Assembly (NCBI GenBank): GCA_963752815.1
Contig: CAVVZI010000015.1
Span: 1,116,001 to 1,180,000, forward strand
From: Sva-07 sp963752815
GTDB taxonomy: Bacteria > Actinomycetota > Acidimicrobiia > Acidimicrobiales > Ilumatobacteraceae
Direction: 5' to 3'
DNA length: 64,000 bases
The notes under the pieces were generated by a model. It saw only the letters and a list, made by a program, of their open reading frames with translations. It searched no databases and had not been told where the DNA came from. The position numbers and the translations under genes are program-made. Below, piece after piece: positions 44,789-53,172 of this stretch; positions within the stretch are counted from its first letter, which is position 1, and each line of letters opens with the position of its first letter.

Positions 44789-45261
44789 GATTCGGTCGCC
44801 AGGAGACGTTCGAGGGCAGGGAGGGCGGCATCGATCAGGCCGACGTCGTCGGCATCGAGCATCGAGACCCGCGAGGCCAGCCAGCTCCGGCCGGCGACCC
44901 GGACCTCGTCGAAGTAGTCGTGGCCGCCGCGGGTGGCGACGATGACCGAGCAGCGGCGGTCCTCGGGATCCTCCCGGCGCTCCACGAGCCCGAGTCCTTC
45001 GAGGGCGGCGACGATCTTGCTGGCCGACGGGGCCTTGACGTGTTCGAGCTCGGCCAGGTGGCTGATCGTGCAGGGGCCGAACTTGACGACCGAGACGAAC
45101 ATGGAGAACTGCGAGGGCGTGAGCTCGCCGACCGAGTTGGCGCGGATCCGACGTGACAGACGAAGCAGGGCGACGCGCAGCCGGTCGAGATCGTCGGCTG
45201 AACCGACGACGTCGGCAGGCACAACGCTGCCCCGGGGGTCGGACGGAGCGATCGCGGGCAT
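44785..45261 (-). CDS. MarR family transcriptional regulator
   Basis: 158 residues from ATG 45261 (MPAIAPSDPRG). A second ATG at 45267 is in frame, but the -10 hexamer ends directly before it. Winged helix: LTPSQFSMFVSVVKFGPCTI, ISHLAELEHVKAPSASKIVA (recognition helix) and the wing GLVERREDPEDRRCSVIVAT. It is cotranscribed with the MFS pump. A perfect palindrome, GGAAACAGTTTCC, lies in its promoter and next to the divergent oxygenase start, so it probably represses itself, the pump and perhaps the oxygenase until a ligand binds. Confidence 0.93.
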   Translation of the reverse strand: MPAIAPSDPRGSVVPADVVGSADDLDRLRVALLRLSRRIRANSVGELTPSQFSMFVSVVKFGPCTISHLAELEHVKAPSASKIVAALEGLGLVERREDPEDRRCSVIVATRGGHDYFDEVRVAGRSWLASRVSMLDADDVGLIDAALPALERLLATES

Positions 45262-45267
45262 GTACAT

Positions 45268-45298
45268 AGTCTAGGAAACAGTTTCCATGGCTATGCAA
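45268..45298 (-). promoter_or_regulatory. MarR promoter and operator
   Basis: On the minus strand, TTGCAT (45298-45293) and TAGACT (45273-45268) enclose the palindrome GGAAACAGTTTCC (45274-45286). The spacer of 19 bp is longer than usual. The expected transcript start coincides with the ATG at 45261, giving a leaderless mRNA. The palindrome abuts the ATG of the divergent oxygenase at 45287. Confidence 0.55.
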
Positions 45299-46441
45299 TT
45301 GGAAACGAACTCATTCGTCACACCACGACCCGTCGCGCTCGTCACCTACGATCACCCGGTGGCCGGCACGACCGTCGAGCAGCGGGGAAGCGCACAGCCA
45401 CTCGTGCCGATCGTCGACGTGTCGGCTTGGGGTGGCGCTGATGGCGCGACGAATGCCGAGATCGCCGCCGCGGTCGATGATGCCTGCCGGACCGTCGGGT
45501 TCATGCAGATCGTCGGACACGGCATCCCGACCACGGTGATCGACGGGCTGGCCGGCGCGATCGACTGGTTCTTCGCCCTGCCGATCGACGAGAAGCGGCG
45601 GTCGATGTCGCCGCGGCCGTCGATCAACCGGGGCTACACGCCGCCGCGGTCCGAGCGGCTGAGCTACAGCCTCGGAGTCGTGTCGCCCGATGACCTGTTC
45701 GAGGCGTTCAACGTCGGCGCCGCCGTCTCGGACTTCCCGCACCTCTCCCTCGATCCCGAGATCTACGCCGAGAACATCTGGCCCGACGGTCCGGGCGGCG
45801 TCGCTTACCGAGACGGCGTCCTGACCTGGATGGCCAGCGCGGGTCGCGTGGCCCGAACGATGACGTCGATTTTCGCCGCGGCGCTCGGCCTTCCACGCGG
45901 GCACTTCGAGCCGTTCACCGACCATTCGATCGACGTGCTGCGGATGAACCACTACGACGTCCCCGTCGGGGTCGAGGTCGGCCAGAGCCAGATGGGGATG
46001 GGTGCCCACACCGACTACGGGATCGTCACGGTCCTGTGGGCCGATCCGGTGCCAGGCCTCGAGATCCTGCGGGCCGACGGCAGTTGGCTCCCCATCACGC
46101 CGGCGCCCGGGGCGCTGCTGATCAACCTCGGCGATCTGACCGCCCGCTGGTCGAACGATCGTTGGCTCTCCACGATGCACCGTGTCGTTCCACCCCGCGA
46201 CGCCGCGGGAACGCTGATCCGCCGGCGGTCGGCGGCGTTCTTCCACGATGGCAACGCGGACGCCGTGATCTCGACGCTCGAACCGTGTCGCGCCGCGGAC
46301 GGGTCGAGCAGCTACGACGATGTGACGGTCGGCGAGCACCTGGCCCAGAAGTTGAGCGGATCACGCGGGCTGGAGTTGAACGCGCACGCCGAGCGGGAGG
46401 CGTCGCGACTCCGCGACGACGTCGGGTCACCGACGCCCTGA
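45287..46441 (+). CDS. 2-oxoglutarate/Fe(II)-dependent oxygenase (isopenicillin N synthase family)
   Basis: 384 residues from ATG 45287 (ATG 45293 is also possible). The N-terminal DIOX_N domain shows VPIVDVSAWGG and GFMQIVGHGIPTTVIDGLAG. The double-stranded beta-helix carries the iron ligands His and Asp in MGAHTDYGIVTVL and the distal His in STMHRVV, followed by RRRSAAFFHDGNAD in the place of the 2-oxoglutarate-binding RxS. The substrate is unknown; relatives act on small metabolites, including siderophore and antibiotic precursors. It is divergent from the MarR/MFS operon and shares its operator region. Confidence 0.9.
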   Translation: MAMQLETNSFVTPRPVALVTYDHPVAGTTVEQRGSAQPLVPIVDVSAWGGADGATNAEIAAAVDDACRTVGFMQIVGHGIPTTVIDGLAGAIDWFFALPIDEKRRSMSPRPSINRGYTPPRSERLSYSLGVVSPDDLFEAFNVGAAVSDFPHLSLDPEIYAENIWPDGPGGVAYRDGVLTWMASAGRVARTMTSIFAAALGLPRGHFEPFTDHSIDVLRMNHYDVPVGVEVGQSQMGMGAHTDYGIVTVLWADPVPGLEILRADGSWLPITPAPGALLINLGDLTARWSNDRWLSTMHRVVPPRDAAGTLIRRRSAAFFHDGNADAVISTLEPCRAADGSSSYDDVTVGEHLAQKLSGSRGLELNAHAEREASRLRDDVGSPTP

Positions 46442-46486
46442 CGACCGGCCCGCGCCGCATCGGTCAGTCCGGTTCGTCGACGCACC

Positions 46487-48421
46487 TCATGCCGCGCACT
46501 CGGCGCACGTGACGCCGGCCGGGTTCGTGCCGGCAGCGACGAGTGGCGCGGTCGCGGCCGTGGCGAACTGTGTGCGGTAGAGCGCGGCGTACTGGCCGTC
46601 GAGTGCGAGGAGTTCGCCGTGGGTGCCCTGCTCGACGATGCGCCCGTGGTCGAGCACCACGATCGAATCGGCGGCGCGGACGGTCGACAGCCGGTGGGCG
46701 ATCACCAACGCGGTCCGTCCGTCCAGCGCGGTGTCCAGGGCGGCCTGCACGGCGGCTTCGGATCGGGAGTCGAGGCTCGACGTCGCCTCGTCGAGCACCA
46801 CCACGCGAGGATCACGCAGCAGCATCCGAGCGATCGTGAGCCGCTGGCGCTCGCCGCCCGAGAACCGGTAGCCGCGCTCGCCGACGATGGTGTCGAGCCC
46901 GTCGGGCAGCGATGCGACGAGCAGCGCCACCTCGGCCCGTTCGAGCGCTCCCCACAGTTCCTCGTCCGTCGCGTCCGGCCGGGCATACCGGAGGTTGTTG
47001 GCGATCGTGTCGTGGAACAGGTGACCGTCCTGGGTGACGACACCGACCGTCTCGCGGATCGACCCGGAGCTGAGTTCGCGGACGTCGACCCCGCCGATCC
47101 GTACCGCCCCGGCATCGACGTCGTACAGGCGAGACACGAGTGAAGCGATCGTCGACTTCCCCGACCCGGATGCACCGACCAGCGCCACGGTCTGGCCCGG
47201 CTCGACACGCAACGTGATGCCGTGGAGCACCGCCTCGTTGATCCGTTCGTCGAGCACCGCGACCTCCTCGAGGGAGGCGAGGCTGATCCGGTCGGCGGAG
47301 GGATAGGCGAACTCGACGGCGTCGAATTCGACGCCGACCGGTTGGCGGGTCGGGAGGTCGACGGCGTCGTCGGCATCGGTGATGAGCGGCTCGATGTCGA
47401 GTACCTCGAACACCCGCTCGAAGCTGACGAGGGCGGTGGCCACATCGAGCCGGGCGTTGGCGAGGGCGGTGAGCGGGGCGTAGAGCCGGTTGAGCAGGAG
47501 GGCGAGCGTGACCACGGCGCCGGCATCGAGCGTGCCGTTCAGGGCGAGGTAGCCGCCGAGCCCGTAGATCACGGCTTGGGCGAGGCCCGACACGAGGCCG
47601 AGCGCGCTCATGAAGACCTCGGTCGCCATCGCCGAGCGCACGCCGATGTCCCGGACCTCGCCGGCGCGGCCGGCGAACTCGTCGCGCTCGAACGCCGGAT
47701 CGCCGAACAGCTTCACGAGCGTCGCACCCGGCGCCGAGAACCGCTCGGTCATCTGCGACGTCATCGCCGCGTTGAGCACGGCCGCGTCCCGTTCGAGGCG
47801 ACCGACCTTCGCGCCGACTCGACGCGCCGGGATGACGAACACGGGGAGCAGCACCATCGAGGCCACGGTGACCTGCCACGACAGGTTGAACATCACCACG
47901 AGGGTCAGTGCGAGGGCGATCGAGTTCGTGACCACTCCGGCCAGCGCCGAGGTGAACGCACGCTGCGCACCGATGACGTCGTTGTTGAGTCGACTCACGA
48001 GGGCGCCGGTGTGGGTCCGGTGGAAGAAGGCGACCGGCATGGTCTGCATGTGGTCGAACACCGATCGACGCAGGTCGAAGATGATCCCTTCGCCGAGCCG
48101 TGACGACTTGAGCCGTTCGAATACTCCGACGACGGCGTCGAGGATGGCGATCGCGGCGATGACGGCGGCGAGGATCACCACGGTGCGCACCGGTTCGCGG
48201 TCGACGATCGCGTTGACGGCCCGCCCGGCGAGCACCGGTGAGGCGACACCGAGCGCCGCCGAGATCGTGGCGAGCGCGAGGAAGGCGAGGATGGTCGAAC
48301 GACGGTGCCGGGCGAATCGTCCGACCCGGCGCAACGTGTGCCAGTCGACGCGACGTGCGTTGCGAGCGTCGGATCGCTGGGCGGAACTGCGTAGGGCGCT
48401 CCAGGCGGACATGTCGGTCAT
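46487..48421 (-). CDS. ABC exporter, fused permease-ATPase half-transporter
   Basis: 644 residues from ATG 48421. A type-IV ABC exporter membrane domain with six helices (residues about 40-330), then the ATPase: Walker A ALVGASGSGKSTIASLVSRL, signature YRFSGGERQRLTIARMLL, Walker B RVVVLDEATSSLDSR and H-loop VIAHRLSTVRAADS. It should work as a homodimer. The protein ends with CAEC two residues before its C-terminus. The promoter has a 22-bp palindrome in a 19-bp spacer, as in MerR-controlled genes, and puts the ATG at the transcript start. The substrate is unknown, with a drug or metal complex suggested by the promoter type. Confidence 0.94.
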   Translation of the reverse strand: MTDMSAWSALRSSAQRSDARNARRVDWHTLRRVGRFARHRRSTILAFLALATISAALGVASPVLAGRAVNAIVDREPVRTVVILAAVIAAIAILDAVVGVFERLKSSRLGEGIIFDLRRSVFDHMQTMPVAFFHRTHTGALVSRLNNDVIGAQRAFTSALAGVVTNSIALALTLVVMFNLSWQVTVASMVLLPVFVIPARRVGAKVGRLERDAAVLNAAMTSQMTERFSAPGATLVKLFGDPAFERDEFAGRAGEVRDIGVRSAMATEVFMSALGLVSGLAQAVIYGLGGYLALNGTLDAGAVVTLALLLNRLYAPLTALANARLDVATALVSFERVFEVLDIEPLITDADDAVDLPTRQPVGVEFDAVEFAYPSADRISLASLEEVAVLDERINEAVLHGITLRVEPGQTVALVGASGSGKSTIASLVSRLYDVDAGAVRIGGVDVRELSSGSIRETVGVVTQDGHLFHDTIANNLRYARPDATDEELWGALERAEVALLVASLPDGLDTIVGERGYRFSGGERQRLTIARMLLRDPRVVVLDEATSSLDSRSEAAVQAALDTALDGRTALVIAHRLSTVRAADSIVVLDHGRIVEQGTHGELLALDGQYAALYRTQFATAATAPLVAAGTNPAGVTCAECAA

Positions 48422-48427
48422 GTCGGC

Positions 48428-48475
48428 GAACGTACGACTTCAACCATGGTTGAAGTCAAGGGGTTGAAGTCAAGG
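48428..48475 (-). promoter_or_regulatory. MerR-type promoter with 22-bp palindrome
   Basis: Minus strand: TTGACT (48459-48454), a 19-bp spacer, TACGTT (48434-48429), then 7 nt to the ATG at 48421. A perfect 22-bp palindrome at 48436-48457 (half-site GACTTCAACCA) fills the spacer. A further TTGACTTCAACC half-site lies upstream at about 48462-48473. A 19-bp spacer with a centred dyad is the MerR-family layout. Confidence 0.6.
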
Positions 48476-48492
48476 GTTGACGGCGATCGTGA

Positions 48493-49989
48493 TCAGGGAC
48501 GGCTGACCATCGACTCCCACACGGCGCGCTCCTCCTCGAACGGCGCCGACTGGGCGCCACACTCGCGACCGAAGATCATCGTCTGGCGATCCGTGGTGTC
48601 GTACGCCGGCCATGCTCCGATGCCGTCATGGCCGGGTTCACCCGTGCGGGCGAATGCGATCCACGCGTCCATCATCTGCTCGGCGAGACGGTCCGCCTCG
48701 GGACCGGTGCCGCTCATGCGGTCGTTGCCGGTCTTCCCGACGGTGCCGAACACGAAGGGAATCTCGATCGCGTGGCATGCACCGAGCGCGCCGCGCCGAG
48801 CGGGCGACTCCCAGTCGACCTGATAGAGGTACGTCTTGGGCCGGTGCGCTGCCTGGGCCTCGGCCAGTTGCGTCGCGGGAAAGCGGAACCGTGACGCGGT
48901 CGCGATGGCATCGGAGACGTCGTTGTTCGTGGCCGGCAGTCCCCGCGAGCGGCGCGACTCTCGATAGAGGGCAACCACTTCGCCCGCCCGGTCGGCGGCA
49001 CGGCGAGGCAGGTACACGAGTGCTTGCCGTTCGAGTTCCGCGTCGTCGATCTCCGGTCGGTCCGCGGCGACGTACAGCTTCTGTTCGTCCCGGGCGGTGC
49101 CGACCATCAACGCGATGTGCGCCGCGTGGCCGTCGCGCACGGCCTGGAGCGGTTGCTGGGGCAGCGAGTCGCCGTCGACCACGGGGGAGAGCGGTCCGCG
49201 TGGGCCTTGGGCCTTCAGCAGGTCGGGGATCTCGACGGAGCGCAGCCGGTCGGGATCGGCGTCGGGGATGCCGAGTCGCTCGAGGTACTGGGTGGTGACC
49301 GCCGATGCGAAGTCGGTGTTGCCGAGCCGGTTGGCGGTGCCGCTCTGGGCGATCGCCTTGTGGAACAGGACATTCGCGGCGGGCATGGCGAGCAGTGTCG
49401 ACACGGCGACGCCGCCGGCGGACTGGCCGAAGATCGTGACGTTGCCCGGGTCGCCGCCGAAGCGCTCGATGTTGTCGTGGACCCACTGCAGCGCGGCGAT
49501 CTGGTCCAACTGGCCGACGTTGGCGGCCGCACCCCAGGCGTCGCCGCCGTGCCCGCCGAGATAGAGGTACCCGAGCGCTCCGACGCGGTAGTTGATCGTC
49601 ACCACGACGACGTCACCCCGTTCGGTCAGCGGGCCGCCGTCGTACGCGGCCTGCGATCCCGATCCGTGGCTGAACCCACCGCCGTGGATCCAGAACAACA
49701 CCGGTCGGCGTGCACCGTCCAGCGCCGGGGTGTACACGTTGAGCGACAGGCAGTCCTCGCTCTCGGGGACCGTCGCCCGGAAGCTGGCCGGGACGAACGG
49801 GTCCTGGGGGGCGGCGTCGCCGAACTCGATCGCGTGGCGCGTGCCGGTCCACGGGTCGAGCGGCTCGGGTGCGGTGAAGCGACGGTCGCCGATCGGCGGC
49901 TTGGCGAACGGCACGCCGAGGAAGGCGAGGTGGTCGCCGCGCTCGAGTCCGCGCAGGGCGCCGAGGGTGGTGGTGGCGGTCGGTTCCAT
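48493..49989 (-). CDS. Type-B carboxylesterase/lipase
   Basis: 498 residues from ATG 49989. Motifs of the family: the N-terminal FLGVPFAKPPIGDRRFTAPE, the EDCLSLNVYTPAL signature, the oxyanion hole WIHGGGFSHGSG, the nucleophile elbow TIFGQSAGGVAVSTLL (Ser about residue 193), the acid in GTARDEQKLYV and the catalytic His in LGACHAIEIPFVFG. No signal peptide, so it is cytoplasmic and hydrolyses carboxylic esters. It lies 1 bp downstream of the alpha/beta hydrolase gene and belongs to the catabolic cluster with the IclR gene. Confidence 0.94.
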   Translation of the reverse strand: MEPTATTTLGALRGLERGDHLAFLGVPFAKPPIGDRRFTAPEPLDPWTGTRHAIEFGDAAPQDPFVPASFRATVPESEDCLSLNVYTPALDGARRPVLFWIHGGGFSHGSGSQAAYDGGPLTERGDVVVVTINYRVGALGYLYLGGHGGDAWGAAANVGQLDQIAALQWVHDNIERFGGDPGNVTIFGQSAGGVAVSTLLAMPAANVLFHKAIAQSGTANRLGNTDFASAVTTQYLERLGIPDADPDRLRSVEIPDLLKAQGPRGPLSPVVDGDSLPQQPLQAVRDGHAAHIALMVGTARDEQKLYVAADRPEIDDAELERQALVYLPRRAADRAGEVVALYRESRRSRGLPATNNDVSDAIATASRFRFPATQLAEAQAAHRPKTYLYQVDWESPARRGALGACHAIEIPFVFGTVGKTGNDRMSGTGPEADRLAEQMMDAWIAFARTGEPGHDGIGAWPAYDTTDRQTMIFGRECGAQSAPFEEERAVWESMVSRP

Positions 49990-49990
49990 G

Positions 49991-50755
49991 TCAGTCTCCG
50001 GTCTCGAGCAGGTGGCGGCGGAAGAACGCCTCGCTGGCGTCGCGCTCGAAGCGCGGCACCTGGACGTGACCGCCGGGGTTGATGTGCATGGTCTTCTCCT
50101 CGGATCCGAACGCGTCCCACAGCGCGAGCGCAGCGTCGCGCGTCATCAATTCGTCGTCGCTCTGGTTGAGGAACAGGATCGGAATGGTGATCGCGCGTGC
50201 GTGTTCCTCGTTGGTCGGCTGCAGTGCGTTGAGCCCGAACACCGCGGCGGTGATCCGATCGTCGGTGGCAGCGACGGGGATGCCACTGGCCGTTCCCATC
50301 GACACGCCCCACCAACCGAACGGTCCGTTCGCCCACCGCTCGTCGGTCTGGAGGTCGTCGAGGAGCGCACGCCATTCGACCGTGTGCTTGCGAACCCGCG
50401 CCGCCATCTCCTCCCAACGTTTCGGGTCGATGGGGCGCAGCGTGCCGGGAGTGCTCCTGACCGCGGCGTCGCGAGCGGCCTTGGCCGCTTCCTTGTCGAC
50501 GATCCGGTCACCGTGGTCGGGTGCATCGAGGGCGACGACGCCGATGCCCAGGTTCCGCACGAGCTGCAGCGCGAGTTGCGGGACGTTGCTGTGCAGCTTG
50601 TGCTGGAAGCCTCCGTGTGCGATGCAGACCGTCGGGTAGCTGGGGGCGGCGTCGGTCGGGATCCAGTGCATCCCCGGCACGGTCTCGTCGCCGACCTGCA
50701 GGTCGAAGCGGCGTGCAATGACCCCATCGTCCTCGGATTCGTCGATGATCTGCAT
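49991..50755 (-). CDS. Alpha/beta hydrolase (dienelactone-hydrolase or peptidase-like)
   Basis: 254 residues from ATG 50755, preceded by GGAGG. Alpha/beta hydrolase features: YPTVCIAHGGFQHKL at the oxyanion region, GVVALDAPDHGDRIV, the nucleophile elbow GWWGVSMGTASGIPV with G-V-S-M-G, the acid near LFLNQSDDELMTRD and the His in INPGGHVQVPRFE. It acts in the cytoplasm on an ester or amide, substrate unknown. It is followed after 1 bp by the type-B esterase, so both are cotranscribed, and is preceded by the IclR gene on the same strand. Confidence 0.9.
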   Translation of the reverse strand: MQIIDESEDDGVIARRFDLQVGDETVPGMHWIPTDAAPSYPTVCIAHGGFQHKLHSNVPQLALQLVRNLGIGVVALDAPDHGDRIVDKEAAKAARDAAVRSTPGTLRPIDPKRWEEMAARVRKHTVEWRALLDDLQTDERWANGPFGWWGVSMGTASGIPVAATDDRITAAVFGLNALQPTNEEHARAITIPILFLNQSDDELMTRDAALALWDAFGSEEKTMHINPGGHVQVPRFERDASEAFFRRHLLETGD

Positions 50756-50819
50756 GGGTGTCCTCCGCAGGTCGTTGGTTGATGGTCGTTGGTTGATGGC
50801 GGTTGTCGGGTCGATGGAT

Positions 50820-51555
50820 TCAGGTTCGACCGAGTGACTCACCGAGACGGGCGGCCGCGGCGACCACGAGTTCGATGGTGGTGGCGCGTTGCTCGCTGGT
50901 CATGCGGTCGGTGGGTGCCGAGACGATGAGGGCGCCGGCGGGTCGTTGATCGCGATCGAGGATGGCCGCCGAGACGCCGACGACCCGGTGTCGTGCCGAC
51001 GACACCGCGTGACCGCGCCGCCGGATGGTGTCGAGCGATCGCAACGTGGTGCCGATGTCGATCGGTGACGGGAGGTCGGTCCGCGCGGCGACACGTCGCA
51101 CGACCTCGGGGCCGTCGTGGCTGGCGGCCAGGATCGCCATGCCACCGACCGTGGACGGCAGCGGCACACGGCTGCCGACCCGCGTGGAGAAACTCACTGG
51201 GCGGGGCGAGATGATCTTGTCGAGATACAGGGCGTCGTCGCCGGAGCGCACGACGAGGCTCACCGTCTCACCGGTCTGCTGGTGGAGGTCGTTCAGGGTT
51301 GGCGCCGCAACCTGCTTGATGGGGAGGTCGGCGACGACGGCGGAGCCGATCTCCCACGTGCGCAGCGTCGGGTGGTACAAGCCGGTGGACGCGTCCTGGC
51401 CGACGTAGCCGAGCTCGACGAGTTCGGCGAGCACGCGGTGCACCGTGCTCTTCTGCAGCTCGAGTTCCTCGGCCAACGACGGACAGACGCACGGGTCGAT
51501 TCGCGGACGACACCGCCTCGAGGACGAGGAAGCTCTTGGCCACTGCGCTCCCCAC
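50820..51555 (-). CDS. IclR family transcriptional regulator (one frameshift)
   Basis: Start at GTG 51555 or GTG 51543 (VAKSFLVLEAVSSANRPVRL). The N-terminal winged helix is split by a frame change near 51490 and continues LAEELELQKSTVHRVLAELV. The effector domain follows (LNDLHQQTGETVSLVVRSGD; RVGSRVPLPSTVGGMAILAA; HRVVGVSAAILDRDQRPAGA). About 245 residues when repaired. IclR proteins sense small acids or acyl compounds and control catabolic genes. It sits between two esterase operons, and its probable operator is in the divergent intergenic region. Confidence 0.9.
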
Positions 51556-51572
51556 CTGCGTATTCTGACAGA

Positions 51573-51597
51573 CGGAATGCTGTTCCGCCCAACGGAA
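51573..51597. promoter_or_regulatory. Probable IclR operator: three evenly spaced half-sites
   Basis: CGGAA (51573-51577), TTCCG (51583-51587) and CGGAA (51593-51597), each separated by 5 bp, so two overlapping 15-bp palindromes share the central half-site. It lies in the 69-bp gap between the divergent iclR and esterase genes, and IclR proteins commonly bind such TTCCG-type repeats. Confidence 0.6.
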
Positions 51598-51624
51598 CGT
51601 CGGAGTGAGTTGAGGGGAGTGCCC

Positions 51625-53172
51625 GTGAGTCGAGACGAGTCGGTGGACAGTGCCGTGGTTGCCACGGTCGACGGCGATGTGCAGGGTTGCGTGGTCGACG
51701 GCATCAACATCTTCCGCGGCATCCCGTATGGCGCACCGACGAGCGGCGCGAACCGATTTCGAGCGCCGCAGCCGCCGGAGCCATGGCCCGGCGTGCGCGT
51801 GTGCCGGCAGTACGGCGAGACCGCGCCGCAGGCCGCGGGTTGGTTGGCCGAGGGAGGCTTCGACGGGAATCGGCCGGAGATCGGCGAGGACTGCCTCGTG
51901 CTCAACGTGTGGACACCTGCGGCCGACGCCGCCGGACGGCCGGTTCTGGTGTGGTTGCACGGCGGCGGCTTCGAGGCGGGCACGGGCTCGTCGATGCTCT
52001 ACGACGGCACGAACGTGGCGCGCCGCGGCGACGTGGTCGTGGTGACGATCAACCATCGTCTCGGCGTGATGGGACACCTGCACCTCGCGGATCTCGCGGG
52101 GGACGACTTCGCCGGATCCGCCAACGCCGGCTTCCTCGACATCGTGGCCGCACTGCAGTGGGTGCGATCGAACATCGCCGCGTTCGGTGGCGATCCAGGC
52201 AACGTCACGATCTACGGCCAGTCCGGTGGTGGACGCAAGGTGAGCCTGGCCACGGCCGCTCCCGCAGCGACGGGACTGTTCCATCGGGGCATCGTCCAGA
52301 GCGGCTCCCAACTCCGTCTCGTCGGTCGTGAACGCGCGAACGAGCTGGCGCGGCGACTCCTCGACCAGCTGGAGATCCCCCACGACGACGCTCGGCGGCT
52401 GCAGGAACTGTCGATGCACGACGTCCTCCGTGCGGCTCGCAGGGTGCGCCGCCGGTATGCGCCGACGATCGACGACGTCGTGTTCGATCGCCACCCGTGG
52501 GAGCCCGACGCACCGCCGTCCGCGTTCGACGTGCCGATGCTGATCGGGACCTGTCGTACCGAGCTGTCCAGCCAGATCGGCATGATCGACCCGACGTCGT
52601 TCGAGATCACCGATGACGACCTCGAGGCGCGGCTCCGGCCGTTCATGGAGGGCGATGATGCGGTCGAAGCGATCCGCCTCGTGCGGGCGGCGAGCCCGGG
52701 TGCGTCGGCGTCCGAGGTCTACTTCACGGTGACGACGGAACTCACCTACTGGCGTGACAGCGTCGTGCAGACCGAGCACAAGGCCGCGCAGGCCGCCGCG
52801 GGCGGTGCGCCGGTCTGGTCGTACCGGCTGATGTGGCGGACACCGATCGAGGGCGGGCGTCGGATCACACCGCACTCGACCGACCTGCCGTTCGTGTTCG
52901 ACAACGTCGCGGTCGCCGGGCACATGGTCGGGCCGGCGAGCGAGGAGACGGCGCAGATGACGGAGGCGATGTGCGAATCGTGGCTGGCGTTCGCCCGCAC
53001 CGGGAACCCGAACCACGCCGCCGTGCCAGCATGGAGGCCCTATGACCTCGGAACCCGAACGGTGATGCACTTCGACGTGCCCTCCGTTGCCGTCGACGAC
53101 CCCCACGCCGATTCCCGCATGTTGATCGACCACTATCCGACGCAACAACTGGGCCGGTTCCTCGGTGGCTGA
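51625..53172 (+). CDS. Type-B carboxylesterase
   Basis: 515 residues from GTG 51625, preceded by GAGGGGAG (GTG 51619 is less well placed). Family motifs: NIFRGIPYGAPTSGANRFRA, EDCLVLNVWTPAA, oxyanion WLHGGGFEAGTG, nucleophile elbow TIYGQSGGGRKVSLATA in which the usual GxSxG is G-Q-S-G-G, acid region GTCRTELSSQ and the His in TPHSTDLPFVF. It is cytoplasmic. It leads a likely operon with the CoA-transferase and crotonase genes, whose starts overlap the preceding stops, so the ester product is probably activated to a CoA thioester and processed further. Confidence 0.94.
   Translation: MSRDESVDSAVVATVDGDVQGCVVDGINIFRGIPYGAPTSGANRFRAPQPPEPWPGVRVCRQYGETAPQAAGWLAEGGFDGNRPEIGEDCLVLNVWTPAADAAGRPVLVWLHGGGFEAGTGSSMLYDGTNVARRGDVVVVTINHRLGVMGHLHLADLAGDDFAGSANAGFLDIVAALQWVRSNIAAFGGDPGNVTIYGQSGGGRKVSLATAAPAATGLFHRGIVQSGSQLRLVGRERANELARRLLDQLEIPHDDARRLQELSMHDVLRAARRVRRRYAPTIDDVVFDRHPWEPDAPPSAFDVPMLIGTCRTELSSQIGMIDPTSFEITDDDLEARLRPFMEGDDAVEAIRLVRAASPGASASEVYFTVTTELTYWRDSVVQTEHKAAQAAAGGAPVWSYRLMWRTPIEGGRRITPHSTDLPFVFDNVAVAGHMVGPASEETAQMTEAMCESWLAFARTGNPNHAAVPAWRPYDLGTRTVMHFDVPSVAVDDPHADSRMLIDHYPTQQLGRFLGG

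Noticed and set aside
41355..44831. 1158-codon frame spanning the ABC ATPase and upstream genes
   Set aside because: Only the last 308 codons encode a protein. The rest is antisense or out of frame to the LLM and MFS genes.
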